A stretch of DNA of 64,000 nucleotides from Caulobacter sp. SL161 (GCF_026672375.1 NZ_JAPPRA010000001.1:3410001-3474000); one strand, 5' to 3'. Numbered from the stretch's first letter, positions 1-9,147 are shown. The notes: generated by a model from the letters alone, not told the origin. Translations and numbers: made by a program.

Positions 1-562
1 GGCCCGAGACCAGGTCGAGGATCTGTTCGGTGGTCTCCGGATCAAGCGCGCTGGTGGCCTCGTCGCACAGCAGGACCTTGGGATTGGTGGCCAGGGCGCG
101 AGCGATGCCGACGCGCTGCTTCTGACCGCCCGACAGCTGGGCCGGATACTTGCCGGCGTGGGCCGACAGGCCGACGCGTTCGAGCAGTTCGGCCGTGCGC
201 GCCTTGACCTCGGCGGCGGGCCGCCCGGCCAGCTTCAGGGGAAAGGCGACGTTCTGAGCGACCGTCTTGCCCGACAGCAGGTTGAAGTGCTGGAAGATCA
301 TCCCGACCCGGCGGCGCAGGGCGCGCAGGCCCTCCACGCCCAGGGCGGCCACGTCGTCGCCGTCGACGATGATCTTGCCCGCGCTCGGGGTCTCCAGGCC
401 GTTGATCAGCCGGATCAGGGTCGACTTGCCCGCGCCCGAAGCGCCGATCACCCCGAACACCTCGCCGGCGTTCACCGACAGCGAGACCTCGCGCAGCGCG
501 GCGTGCGCGGCGGTCGCGCCCTTGGCGGCGTAGGTCTTGGAAACGGCCTCGAAGGCGATCAC
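1..562 (-). CDS. metN: D-methionine ABC transporter ATPase MetN (5' part, runs off window)
   Basis: ATP-binding subunit of a methionine importer; it would energise uptake through MetI with the binding protein MetQ. The 187 visible residues show Walker [10 protein letters not shown] (about 40-48), the ABC signature LSGGQ (143-147), Walker B VLLCDE (163-168) and the D-loop SALDPETT. The opening [11 protein letters not shown] and the segment [14 protein letters not shown] are typical of MetN. The GTG start at 562 is preceded by AGAGGAA about 10 bases upstream; no upstream in-frame ATG is seen. The family is usually about 340 residues, so the C-terminal half including the methionine-sensing domain lies to the left of the window, where metI/metQ are also expected. 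Confidence 0.88.
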   Translation of the reverse strand, partial: MIAFEAVSKTYAAKGATAAHAALREVSLSVNAGEVFGVIGASGAGKSTLIRLINGLETPSAGKIIVDGDDVAALGVEGLRALRRRVGMIFQHFNLLSGKTVAQNVAFPLKLAGRPAAEVKARTAELLERVGLSAHAGKYPAQLSGGQKQRVGIARALATNPKVLLCDEATSALDPETTEQILDLVSG

Positions 563-633
563 GGGCGGCGAGTTCCTCTGGAAGCGGGGCCGGGTGATCG
601 CTCACGCGATCCGGCGGGTCAAGTTGATGACGA

Positions 634-667
634 AGGGGCGGACGGTCCGCGAAGACCGCCCGCCCCT
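634..667 (-). terminator. Hairpin between S9 peptidase and metN, probable terminator
   Basis: A 14-bp stem with one mismatch (634-647 pairing 654-667, core AGGGGCGG/CCGCCCCT) closes a 6-base loop. It lies just after the S9 peptidase stop and before metN, both on the minus strand. The T-run (CTTTT) is on the plus-strand side, so on the minus strand it would be a weak intrinsic terminator. Confidence 0.5.
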
Positions 668-693
668 CTTTTACACACAAGCGCCGATGGCGA

Positions 694-3150
694 TCACTTC
701 GCGCGCGGCGGCGCGTTCTTCACATACTTGTCCATCCACTGGGCCATTTCCCAAAGGGTGTGGCCGGTGGACTCCCGCGCGCGATAGCCGTGGGCTTCGT
801 TGGGCAGGGTCACGTAGCGGACCGTCGCCCCCGCCCCCTTCAGCGCCGCGTAGAAGCGCTCGCTCTGCACCGGGAAGGTGCCCGAGTTGTCGTCGGCCTC
901 GCCGTGGATCAGCAGGATCGGGTCCTTGATGTTCGGGGCGTAGGTGAACGGGCTCATCTTCGTATAGGTGTCGGTCGCCTCCCAGTAGGTGCGCTGCTCG
1001 GCCTGGAAGCCGAACGGCGTCAGGGTGCGGTTGTAGGCGCCCGAGCGGGCGATGCCGGCCCGGAACAGGCGCGTGTGGGCCAACAGGTTGGCGGTCATGA
1101 ACGCGCCATAGCTGTGGCCGCCCACGGCGATCCGGTCGCGATCGGCCACGCCCAAGGCGACCACGGCGTCCACAGCGGCCTGAGCGTCGGCGGTCAGCTG
1201 CTCGATATAGGTGTCGTTGGGCTCGGCCCCGTTCTGGCCGATGATCGGGAACGCCGGATTGTCGAGGATGGCGTAGCCCTGGGTCAGCAGGAACAGGTGG
1301 CTGGAGCCGCCCGGCCGGGTGAAGCGGTTGCCCTCGTCCACCGTCTGGCTGGCCACGGCCGCGTCGGTGAACTCGGCCGGATAGGCCCACATCAGCAGCG
1401 GCAGCGGACCGTCCTTGGCCTTGTCATAGCCCGGCGGCAGATAGAGCACGCCCGACAGGGTCACGCCGTCCGCGCGCTTGTAGGTGATGGTCTGCTTGGT
1501 CACGCCCGCGAACTGCGGCGCGCGGTCGGGGAAGCTGGTCAGGGCCTTGGCCTTGGCGCCCGGCGCGACGGCGTGGATGTAGAAGTTGGGCTGCTCCTTG
1601 GCGCTCTCACGGCGGGTGATCACCGTCTTGCCCGCCTCGTCGGCCAGGGCGACCGGGACCTGATAGTACGGCCCCTGGGCCTGCCAGAGCTTGGTCACCT
1701 TGCCGTCGGCCAGCGACATGCGGCCCACGAACGGAAACTCGCCCTTGGCCGAGGCGCCGTCGCCGACCACGAACACCGACTTGCCGTCAGGCGTGAAGTG
1801 CAGCAGGTCCTCGCCTCGCGCGTCGCGACGGGTCAGGGCGCGGCCCGGATCGTTGTAGCGGTCCTGATAGTTTCGATCGACGATCACGCGGCCGGCGCCC
1901 GGCTTGGAGGGGTCGATCAGGATGAGCTTCTGGTTGCGGGTCTGCCACCAGCGGCTGGTCAGCAGGGCCACGTCGCCGCGGCCCCATTCGATCCCCCGAT
2001 AGCGCTGCTCCAGGTCGATCAGCTTGGTCGGCGCGCCGTCGAACGGCGCGGCCTGCAGGAAGACGCTGTCGTGGATCGCCACCTTCTTGCGCGGGTCACC
2101 GCCGTCCTGGGCCTCGGCCCAGACCAGGGTGGCCGGGGCGTCAGCGCGCCAGCTGACCGAGCGCACGCCGGTCGGCACGGCGTCGAAGGCGGCGGGCAGA
2201 TTGTCGGCCAGGGGACGGTCGACCAGGGTCTTCACCGGCCGGCCGTCGATCGTGGAGACCGCGATCTCGGTCGGGAACTGGTTGGCCGGGACCAGGTAGC
2301 TGTAGGGACGCTTCAGGCGGTTGGTCAGCACGTACTTGCCGTCGGGCGAGACGCTGAAGCCGGAGATCACGCCCGGCTTGCCGACCGCCGTCGTCTTGCC
2401 GTCGGCCAGGTCCACGCGGGTCAGCTGCGCGGTGAAGTAGTAGTCGAACAGCGCCTCTTCGTGGGCGTTGGTCAGCAGGTCCTGATAGGTGCGGATGGCG
2501 GCCGTGCGGCCCTTGGACTCCTGGATCGTCGGGCCCGTCGGCGTCTGGTCCTTGACCGGCGGCGCGCCGCGCCCGGCCACCACCGCCTGCACCAGGAAGC
2601 CCGAACCGTCCGGCAGCCAGTCATAGCCCGCGCCGAACACGCCGCTGACGGCGACGTCCGAGGCCTTGCGCGCCGTGGCGGCCTTCACGTCCACGACCCA
2701 CAGCTCGAGGCTTTCCTTGCCGTCCATGATGAAGGCCATCTTGCCGCCGTCCGGCGACCAGCTGGGCGCCAGGAAACGCGCGCCGACCGGCAAGGCCACA
2801 GCCCGCGTCTTGCCGGTCGCCACGTCCTGGAACGACAGGGCGTTCATCCAGGACGAACGGGCCTCGATCGGACCGTTGTTGCGCGGATTGATCCGGTACC
2901 CGCCCAACCGCAGGATCGGCTCGGACACCGCGGCGATCGACGGCAGGTTCTCGCGGCCCAGCTGGGCCAGCACCTTGCGGTCGGGGCTGACGGCGATGCT
3001 GGGCGTCGGGGCGGCGTCCAGGATCTGGGCGATCGGCGCAGGCGGCGCCTTGTAGCCGTCGGCGGCCAGCGCCGCGCCCGAGGACAGCGCCGCGATCGCG
3101 ACCGAGGCGGCCAGCGCGATCGCGCGGCGCCGGAACGAAGTCTGCAACAT
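694..3150 (-). CDS. Exported S9 family (prolyl oligopeptidase/glutamyl endopeptidase-like) serine peptidase
   Basis: An 818-residue serine peptidase predicted to act in the periplasm. The chosen ATG (MLQTSFRRRAIALAAS...) begins a clear signal peptide ending near SSGAALA-AD; a 15-codon upstream extension to 3195 lacks such features and is rejected. The N-terminal two thirds look like a beta-propeller with WSPDGG/SPDGKYV-type blades. The C-terminal alpha/beta-hydrolase domain carries GGHSYGAF (nucleophile about Ser680), HGEADDN (Asp about 753) and NEAHGY (His about 787). The segment around the nucleophile (GIARSGAYNRTLTPFG) resembles the S9D glutamyl endopeptidase group. Specificity is inferred from family likeness only. 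Confidence 0.85.
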   Translation of the reverse strand: MLQTSFRRRAIALAASVAIAALSSGAALAADGYKAPPAPIAQILDAAPTPSIAVSPDRKVLAQLGRENLPSIAAVSEPILRLGGYRINPRNNGPIEARSSWMNALSFQDVATGKTRAVALPVGARFLAPSWSPDGGKMAFIMDGKESLELWVVDVKAATARKASDVAVSGVFGAGYDWLPDGSGFLVQAVVAGRGAPPVKDQTPTGPTIQESKGRTAAIRTYQDLLTNAHEEALFDYYFTAQLTRVDLADGKTTAVGKPGVISGFSVSPDGKYVLTNRLKRPYSYLVPANQFPTEIAVSTIDGRPVKTLVDRPLADNLPAAFDAVPTGVRSVSWRADAPATLVWAEAQDGGDPRKKVAIHDSVFLQAAPFDGAPTKLIDLEQRYRGIEWGRGDVALLTSRWWQTRNQKLILIDPSKPGAGRVIVDRNYQDRYNDPGRALTRRDARGEDLLHFTPDGKSVFVVGDGASAKGEFPFVGRMSLADGKVTKLWQAQGPYYQVPVALADEAGKTVITRRESAKEQPNFYIHAVAPGAKAKALTSFPDRAPQFAGVTKQTITYKRADGVTLSGVLYLPPGYDKAKDGPLPLLMWAYPAEFTDAAVASQTVDEGNRFTRPGGSSHLFLLTQGYAILDNPAFPIIGQNGAEPNDTYIEQLTADAQAAVDAVVALGVADRDRIAVGGHSYGAFMTANLLAHTRLFRAGIARSGAYNRTLTPFGFQAEQRTYWEATDTYTKMSPFTYAPNIKDPILLIHGEADDNSGTFPVQSERFYAALKGAGATVRYVTLPNEAHGYRARESTGHTLWEMAQWMDKYVKNAPPRAK

Positions 3151-3305
3151 GGAAAGCCCCTCACCTGAAACGCGCGCCGTGATCCGGCGCGTCAATCGGG
3201 GGCATGATTATGCAGGCGCAGGGCCAAAGGAAACCGATTTTAGTCGCAATCCGCCGCTAAACTGGCCGCCTGCACACCATTTTTTGCCGAGAGGCGCGGA
3301 GTTTG

Positions 3306-3340
3306 ATTTCCCCGGCGCCACATCGTGTCACCGGGGAAAT
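3306..3340 (-). terminator. Hairpin downstream of amidohydrolase gene
   Basis: A perfect 10-bp inverted repeat ATTTCCCCGG / CCGGGGAAAT with a 15-base loop lies 10 bases beyond the amidohydrolase stop codon and upstream of the S9 peptidase. There is no T-run on the minus strand, so it could be a rho-independent-like terminator or an mRNA 3' stabiliser. Confidence 0.4.
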
Positions 3341-3350
3341 TTGACGTCGG

Positions 3351-4634
3351 CTAAGGCGCCTTCACCACCGCGCCGCCCTTCATCACGAAGACCGGCTTCT
3401 CCAGCGTGGTGACGTCGGCCAGCGGGTCGCCGGCCACCGCGATCATGTCGCCATAGCGGCCCACGGCCACCTGACCGACGTCCTTGCCGCGGCCAAGCGC
3501 CTCGGCGGCGGTCACGGTCGCCGACTGGATCGCCTGCAAGGGCGTCGCGCCATACCGCACCATCACGGCGAACTGCTTGGCGTTGTCGCCGTGCGGATAG
3601 ATGCCAGCGTCGGTGCCGTAGACCATCTTCACCCCGGCCTTCAGCGCCTTGCGGAAGTTCTCGCGCTGCAGTTCGCCGATGTCGCGGTCCTTGCGTAGGT
3701 TGTCTTCCAGGACGCCGTTCTTCTTGCCCTCGGCCTGGGTGTAGTCGGTGTTGTAGATGTCCATCGAGAAGTAGGCGCCCTTCTGGACCGCCAGCTTGAT
3801 GCCCTCGTCGTCCACGAGGCTGGCGTGCTCGATGGTGTCGACCCCGGCCCGCACCGCCTCGCGGATGCCAGAGGCGCCGTGGGCGTGGGCGGCGACCTTG
3901 ATGCCCGCCATGTGCGCCTCGTCGACGACCGCCTTCATCTCCTCATAGGTCAGCTGCTGCTGGCCCGGCTCGTTGCCGCGCGAGAACACCCCGCCCGTGG
4001 CGCAGATCTTGATCACCTGCGCGCCGTACTTCTTCAGCGTCCGCACGGCCTTGCGGGCCTCGTCGGGACTGTCGCTGTTGAAGGGGTTCTTCTGGTCCAT
4101 CGACGGCGGGAAGAAGGTCGAGTCGCAGTGGCCGCCCGTGGCGCCGAACGAGATGGCGGCGGTGACGATCCGGGGACCGGGCACATAGCCCGCGTCGATC
4201 GCCTCGCGCAGGCCCACATCGTCATAGTCGGCCGCGCCGACGTTGCGCACCGTGGTGAAGCCGGCCTCCAGCGTCTTCTTGGCGTTGGCGGTCTGGATGA
4301 CGCTCCAGAAGCGGTCACTGTATTCGAGGCTGTTATAGCCGCCCACCTCGGCCAGACTGTCGAGGTGCACGTGCATGTCGATCAGACCCGGCAGCAGGGT
4401 CGCGCCGGGCAGGTCGACGGCGACGGCCCCGGCCGGAACCGCGTCGCCCTTCTTGCCGATGCTGGTGATGCGGCCGTCGGTGACGATGACCAGGGGGTTG
4501 TCGACATACTTGCCGCTCGCCACGTCGAGCAGCCGCGCGGCGCTGACCGCCTTGACCTCCGCAGCGCTCGCAGCGCCCGCCAAGGCCACCGCCGCGCCCG
4601 TCATCAGCGCCGCGATCTTGATCCCCTTACGCAT
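3351..4634 (-). CDS. Exported metal-dependent amidohydrolase (prolidase/Xaa-Arg dipeptidase-like)
   Basis: A 427-residue enzyme of the amidohydrolase superfamily. A signal peptide (about residues 1-24, ending ASA-AE) sends it to the periplasm. Metal-site motifs are HVH (His88, His90), a presumed carboxylated Lys in QVIKICATGG, AAHAHG, the His in TIEHAS and the Asp in VYGTDAG. The overall pattern is that of the Caulobacter/Sgx-type imidazolonepropionase-related carboxypeptidases that cleave C-terminal dipeptides. It is transcribed in the same direction as the S9 peptidase 200 bases downstream; both may serve peptide scavenging. Exact substrate unknown. Confidence 0.82.
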   Translation of the reverse strand: MRKGIKIAALMTGAAVALAGAASAAEVKAVSAARLLDVASGKYVDNPLVIVTDGRITSIGKKGDAVPAGAVAVDLPGATLLPGLIDMHVHLDSLAEVGGYNSLEYSDRFWSVIQTANAKKTLEAGFTTVRNVGAADYDDVGLREAIDAGYVPGPRIVTAAISFGATGGHCDSTFFPPSMDQKNPFNSDSPDEARKAVRTLKKYGAQVIKICATGGVFSRGNEPGQQQLTYEEMKAVVDEAHMAGIKVAAHAHGASGIREAVRAGVDTIEHASLVDDEGIKLAVQKGAYFSMDIYNTDYTQAEGKKNGVLEDNLRKDRDIGELQRENFRKALKAGVKMVYGTDAGIYPHGDNAKQFAVMVRYGATPLQAIQSATVTAAEALGRGKDVGQVAVGRYGDMIAVAGDPLADVTTLEKPVFVMKGGAVVKAP

Positions 4635-4799
4635 GTCAACGTCCCCATCAAACTTGAGCGGCAGACGCTAGCATGCAGATCGGTCCCGTCGAGCCCCCTG
4701 CTCCGCAACAGCGCTGCCTGACAGAGCCGCGCCTGGCGCACAGGACGCAACGCCGCCCTCGCCCCGTCAGCGGCGATCGCCTATGGGATCACGAGCATG

Positions 4800-4830
4800 G
4801 GGGACGTGGCGGAACGGTAGACGCGCCGGA
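4800..4830 (+). pseudogene. 5' fragment of tRNA-Leu (31 nt, one base deleted)
   Basis: The 31 bases match the first 32 bases of the intact tRNA-Leu at 8492 except for one missing T in the D-loop. Similarity stops abruptly at the anticodon stem, where the sequence continues directly into a decayed reading frame. There is no T-arm or CCA, so this cannot be a tRNA. It looks like a recombination or integration scar. Confidence 0.8.
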
Positions 4831-5094
4831 GGGCTTCAAACTGGCGCCCGGCAGCGACCTGACCCCGCTGCCGATCGACGAGACGGTCGCGAGCCTCTCG
4901 GCTATCCTTCTCGATGCGCCCTACTACGACCTCCTCAAGGCCGACTTGCAGGCGTTGGACGGCTTGTAGCTGCTCAGCGAGGCGGGGCTCATTCCGTTCA
5001 AGGCCAAGGCTTTCCTGGATCTCGCCGACCGTCGCGCCAAGGGCGAGCCGACCGATGGCGAGGACGTGCGCAAGCGCCGCAACGATGTCTTCAT
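4831..5094 (+). pseudogene. Decayed nucleotidyltransferase-like (AbiEii-type) gene fragment
   Basis: Read in one frame from the tRNA fragment, the sequence gives EGFKLAPGSDLTPLPIDETV...LKADLQALDGL, a TAG stop at 4967-4969, and then, in the same frame, LLSEAGLIPFKAKAFLDLADRR...RKRRNDVF. The second part (I-P-x-K-A-x-x-x-L-D-L, then K-x-R-N-D-V-F) resembles the C-terminal part of nucleotidyltransferase-like proteins of the AbiEii sort, from memory. No start codon context remains and similarity ends near 5094. It is best read as a remnant whose front was replaced by the tRNA fragment. The family call is tentative; the broken state is directly visible. Confidence 0.55.
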
Positions 5095-5306
5095 GAAGCC
5101 GGCGGCGGTCGTCGCAGTTGCGCCTAGCGCTCGGCCAATCCATCGGCGAGACTGCCGGCCTATTCTGGCGATCCACGGAACCTACCGGATTGTGCACAAA
5201 GACACGAATATCCGTTCGATTGTCCCGCGAACGGAGATAGGTGTCGCGATTATCTTGGTCGCAGAGGCCTATGAGAGGTCCTGCTTTTCAGACGAGAGCA
5301 CCGGCA

Positions 5307-8081
5307 ATGGCCTATACGTTAGACCAGCTAACCGCAGCCTACCGGGCCGCCAACAATGGCGTGCAGCCCGACGCAGCCGCTTCGGTCGAACTGCAGGTGA
5401 TCGCCCACAGATTGCAGGCCGGCCAGATCACAGACCAGGCCGCCATGTCCTATGTGGTCAACAGCGCCGACAACGACGTTTCCGTCGCGATCCAGGTCTA
5501 CCAGTTCTTCACCGCCAGAACCCCGACCAAGGCCGGCCTCGACTATCTGGTCAACTCTCCCGCCAACCCCAACGACCTGAACGACCCCTATTACGCGAAG
5601 TTCGGACTGGAAGACCGCTACATCAATTTCGCGCTCAACCTCGGCGTATTGGGTGAAGGCGCCTCCCACTTCAGCGCCGTCTATGGCGGTCTGACCTTCG
5701 GCGCCTTCGTCACCGCCGCCTACCAGGCCATAATCGGCTCAAGCTACGCCATGGCCGCCGGAATCAACCCCGCCGCCGCCATCGCAGACATCACCAGCCG
5801 CAAGGCCAATTTCGAAGCTATCGCCCGTCAGGCCGGCGTGATTGGCGCCACCTCCACCGCGGCCCAGGTCGATATCGCCGTCAAGGCGGCGGTGATCGGC
5901 TATCTGATGGGCGAGGGGGTAAAGGCCGACGTAGGCCTGTACGCCGCCGGCGCGAACAACTTCATCCACGCCCTCGTGACAGGCCACGCCCAGTACGGCG
6001 TCGACCTAACCACGTATTATTCCCCGCTCGGCGGCGGCATGGGCAACAACAACGCCCCGCCGCCGCCGCCCGAGGCGGAAGCGCCGGTCAGCCAGTCTCT
6101 CACCCTGACCACGGCCGCCGATAACCTCACGGGCGGCGGCGCCAACGACACCTTCACCGCCTATATCTCCGCCATCGGCACGAACAGCACGCTCAATGCG
6201 ACCGACGTCCTCAACGGCGGCGCTGGGACCGACACATTGGTCCTGACAGTGGACGGGGCCGGCGCGGGCGCCTTGCCCGCAGCGACCATCACCGACATCG
6301 AGGTGTTCAGGATCAACGAGACCGGCGGCACGGACGGCGTCTACGACTTCGCCGCTGTCGCTGCTGAGATCTCTGTGGTCAACAACAAGAGTACTGACGC
6401 CGTCACCTTCAACAACATCGGCACGGGCGCGTCGCTCAGCATCGTCGGCGACGGGGCGGTCACCAACGGGGCCACCACCTTCACCATGGCCGCAGCCACC
6501 AACGCCGTAACCCTGAACCTGCAGGGCGGCCTGAAGGGCGGGGCCAACATCACTCGCAACCAGACAGGCGCGGCCACGGTGGTGATCAATTCCACCGGCG
6601 GCGCCAATGCCGTCGGCGTAATCGACCTCGACACAGCCACCGCCCTGAGCGGCCTCACCATCAACGCCACGACCAACTTGACCGGCGCGCTCGCGGCTGA
6701 CTACGCCGCCGCCTCCACCCTGACGGTAACGGGCGCGGGTCAGGTCGACCTCTCCGCCGCGACCCTCAGCACTAACTTCAGCCAGATCACTTCCGCGGCG
6801 CAGACGGCGGGCGGTCTCATCGTGAAGGTCGGCGCGCTGACCCAGTTTACCGGCGGAGCGGGGAACGACGGCGTCTATGTCGACGCTCTGGTCTATAACA
6901 ACCCGGCGATCACCGCCGTTGGCGGCGGCGGAACCGACACAGTCCGTTTCACCGATCAAGCGGCGCTGACCGCCACCACCGCCCTTTACCTCACCGGCTT
7001 CGAGGTCATCGCCCTGGCCGACGACAACGACGGCGCCCTCGACACCTTCGACGCCTCGATGATGGCTGGGATCCAATCGTTCGTCCTGGGCGCCGACTCC
7101 GCCGGCGACGGCTATTCAGTGACGAACCTCAGCGCGGCCCAGGCGGGTGCGATCACCATCAGCGGCGCCCAGACCGTGGCCCCGACCCTTGCCCTGGCCA
7201 ACGCCGCCGGCGGGACCGACGTCGTGTCTATCACTGTCAACGACGGCCTGGCGGCGATGAACACCCTGAGCGTGGCCAACCTCAACATCGCTAGCGTCGA
7301 GACCGTCAACCTAGCCCTCACCGACAACCTGACGCTGTCCTCGATCACCGGCCTGACGGGCTTCACCAAGCTCGCGGTCACCGGGGCGGGGGCGCTCAAC
7401 CTGACGACCGGGGCCCTGGCGGTGAACCCCGCCACGACCATCGACGCCTCGGCGGCGACCGGGACTGTGACCATCAACGCCTCGGCCGCCACAGGCAACG
7501 GCCTGACCCTCAAAGGCTCGGCCACCCAGGCCAACACCCTCACCGGCACAACACAGGCGGACACCATCGTCGGGGGGGATGGCGTCGACATCCTCACCGG
7601 TCGTGGAGGCAACGACACCCTGACAGGCGGAAATGGCGCCGACATTTTTGTCGTCACAAACCTTACGCAAGCGAGCAACGGCACGGACAGCTACACCGAC
7701 TTCAACTTCGGGACCGCAACCACCGCCGTCGACCAGATTCGCGTCGACGTCACCTCCACCACCATAAGATTCGGCACCGCCAGCGGTGGCATCACCGCCG
7801 CCTCGGGTACGGAAATCCTGGTCTTGGACGTTAACACATACGCAAACGCCAGCGCGGCCCAAGCTGCGGCCCGTTTGCTCTTCGGCGACAACGACAACGC
7901 AGCCGAGGCCATCGTGATCTGGCAACTTGACGGTGGGGATCTACAACTGTCGACCTATACGGACTTCAGCGCAGACGCGACCGCCAACGGCACTTTGCAA
8001 ACCCAGATGGTCACCTTCGTTGGCCTGACCCTGGCCAACGCCGCATCGCTGATCAACGCGGGCGACTTCAATCTGATCTAA
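5307..8081 (+). CDS. RsaA-like S-layer / RTX protein, type I secreted
   Basis: A 924-residue, Thr/Ala/Gly/Asn-rich surface protein. Residues 1 to about 230 (starting MAYTLDQLTAAYRAAN) resemble the LPS-anchoring domain of Caulobacter RsaA, including a YQFFT...AGLDYLV segment and an NDLND-PYY-KF segment. The middle is a long series of beta-rich stretches (LTGGGAND, LNGGAGTDTLVL and similar). RTX-type calcium-binding nonapeptides (GGDGVDILTGRGGND) lie near residues 754-780. There is no N-terminal signal peptide; the C-terminus is expected to carry a type I secretion signal. The ATG at 5307 is chosen because it aligns with the RsaA start; a 22-codon upstream extension looks non-coding. No transporter genes (rsaD/E) are in the window. 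It could be the main S-layer protein or a paralogue. Confidence 0.8.
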   Translation: MAYTLDQLTAAYRAANNGVQPDAAASVELQVIAHRLQAGQITDQAAMSYVVNSADNDVSVAIQVYQFFTARTPTKAGLDYLVNSPANPNDLNDPYYAKFGLEDRYINFALNLGVLGEGASHFSAVYGGLTFGAFVTAAYQAIIGSSYAMAAGINPAAAIADITSRKANFEAIARQAGVIGATSTAAQVDIAVKAAVIGYLMGEGVKADVGLYAAGANNFIHALVTGHAQYGVDLTTYYSPLGGGMGNNNAPPPPPEAEAPVSQSLTLTTAADNLTGGGANDTFTAYISAIGTNSTLNATDVLNGGAGTDTLVLTVDGAGAGALPAATITDIEVFRINETGGTDGVYDFAAVAAEISVVNNKSTDAVTFNNIGTGASLSIVGDGAVTNGATTFTMAAATNAVTLNLQGGLKGGANITRNQTGAATVVINSTGGANAVGVIDLDTATALSGLTINATTNLTGALAADYAAASTLTVTGAGQVDLSAATLSTNFSQITSAAQTAGGLIVKVGALTQFTGGAGNDGVYVDALVYNNPAITAVGGGGTDTVRFTDQAALTATTALYLTGFEVIALADDNDGALDTFDASMMAGIQSFVLGADSAGDGYSVTNLSAAQAGAITISGAQTVAPTLALANAAGGTDVVSITVNDGLAAMNTLSVANLNIASVETVNLALTDNLTLSSITGLTGFTKLAVTGAGALNLTTGALAVNPATTIDASAATGTVTINASAATGNGLTLKGSATQANTLTGTTQADTIVGGDGVDILTGRGGNDTLTGGNGADIFVVTNLTQASNGTDSYTDFNFGTATTAVDQIRVDVTSTTIRFGTASGGITAASGTEILVLDVNTYANASAAQAAARLLFGDNDNAAEAIVIWQLDGGDLQLSTYTDFSADATANGTLQTQMVTFVGLTLANAASLINAGDFNLI

Positions 8082-8118
8082 TCCCCAGATCTCGGCTCTC
8101 CAGTCTACGCGGAAGCCT

Positions 8119-8143
8119 GAACCCGCCCCTCAAGGGCGGGTTC
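8119..8143 (+). terminator. Intrinsic terminator of the S-layer-like gene
   Basis: A perfect 10-bp stem GAACCCGCCC / GGGCGGGTTC with a 5-base loop begins 38 bases after the stop codon and is followed by TTCGT. A strong hairpin of this kind suits a highly expressed secreted protein gene. Confidence 0.8.
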
Positions 8144-8491
8144 TTCGTGCTCTGGCGGGACAGAAGGCGAACGGACAGGCGGTCGCTGAGGAGCGATTTC
8201 GCCGATAGAGCCGCGCCGAAGCGCTCTTCACGGCTCACGACGCCAGGAGAAGCTTGGCGCCGACATTCTCGATCAGCGTCCTGAACGCCCAAGTCATCGC
8301 ATGAAGGCTCACCTCTAAGCCTTCCCGTCAAAGCAAATGCGGACAATAGGCGAGACGAAAACGGCAACGGACTGTGGTCGATCTTGTGCCACAACGGTCC
8401 CGAACGCCTCCCGGTGTTCGCTGATCGTTCCACTTGTCAGTTTAGCGAGAGCCTTGTGATTGGGGCCGGAAACCCTTACGCCACGCGGGAC
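8144..8491. other. Gene-free stretch before tRNA-Leu
   Basis: About 350 bases with no reading frame I can support on either strand. It has lower GC than its surroundings near 8330-8460. TTGTCA at 8434-8439 could be part of the tRNA promoter but no convincing -10 partner is visible. It may be island debris. Confidence 0.5.
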
Positions 8492-8576
8492 GGGGACGTG
8501 GCGGAATCGGTAGACGCGCCGGACTTAAAATCCGTTGGAGCAATCCGTGTGGGTTCGAGTCCCACCGTCCCTACCA
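8492..8576 (+). tRNA. tRNA-Leu (anticodon UAA)
   Basis: An 85-base tRNA. The acceptor stem GGGGACG pairs with CGTCCCT (first pair G-U), followed by discriminator A and an encoded CCA. The D-arm, anticodon loop CTTAAAA (anticodon at 8526-8528), a class II variable arm typical of Leu tRNAs, and the T-loop GGTTCGAGTCC are all visible. Its first 32 bases are duplicated imperfectly at 4800-4830. Confidence 0.95.
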
Positions 8577-8745
8577 GCCAACCCACAGACGAGCCAAGAA
8601 GTACAGTTCTCGCCTTTGGGGAATAATCATAACAAGCTAGAATAGTCGTTTCAGACGCCCTCGACTCCGGTCAAGATAACCTTGGTCGAATTCCTCGTGC
8701 GGCCGCCCACTGTCGCTTCCCCCGTGGCGTTTCGAGTTTCGTAGA

Positions 8746-9144
8746 ATGGCTGAAGACAAGTCTCCCGATCCCGTCGACATCCACGTCGGCCGCCGTTTGC
8801 GTATGCGTCGCAAGGACCTGGGCTATTCCCAGCAAGCGCTCGCCGACGCCCTGGGCCTGACCTTCCAGCAAGTTCAGAAGTACGAAGGCGGATCCAACCG
8901 GATCAGCGCCAGCAAACTGCATGGCGCAGCCATGTTCTTGAAGACACCGGTGGCATTCTTCTTCGAGGGTCTCGAGGATCCGGAGGGCGTCGACGGCACC
9001 GCCGCCGAACTGGCCAACGAGATGGCCAGCTTCTGGTCGCTGCCCGGCGGTCCGGATCTGGCCCGCGCCTTCTCGGCCATCGAGTCGGTTGGCATGCGCA
9101 AACACCTGCTGGACCTGGCCCGCGCGATCGCCGGCCAGGAGTAG
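8746..9144 (+). CDS. XRE-family helix-turn-helix regulator
   Basis: A 132-residue DNA-binding protein. The HTH is at about residues 13-67, with R-L-R-M-R-R, the recognition-helix region LGYSQQALADALGLTFQQVQKYE and NRISASKL, which is the SinR/Cro type common in Caulobacter. The C-terminal half (ELANEMASFWSL...FSAIESVGMRKHLLDLARAI) is helical and probably mediates oligomerisation. It stands alone, 170 bases downstream of tRNA-Leu and convergent with the CinA-like gene only 3 bases beyond its stop. Targets are unknown. Confidence 0.85.
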   Translation: MAEDKSPDPVDIHVGRRLRMRRKDLGYSQQALADALGLTFQQVQKYEGGSNRISASKLHGAAMFLKTPVAFFFEGLEDPEGVDGTAAELANEMASFWSLPGGPDLARAFSAIESVGMRKHLLDLARAIAGQE

Positions 9145-9147
9145 CGA

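Noticed and set aside
760..3168. Very long plus-strand reading frame opposite the S9 peptidase
   Set aside because: Antisense shadow of a strongly supported gene; composition (Arg/Gly/Ala/His-rich) is typical of frame shadows. The same applies opposite glnE, g15 and ccmF.
4800..4885. Possible tRNA (TTCAAA loop suggesting a selenocysteine-type anticodon)
   Set aside because: After the first 31 bases there is no pairing anticodon stem, no T-arm and no CCA end; it is only a 5' fragment of tRNA-Leu.
8068..8433. 121-residue minus-strand reading frame
   Set aside because: It runs through the S-layer gene terminator, has no recognisable features or ribosome site, and looks like chance in GC-rich DNA.
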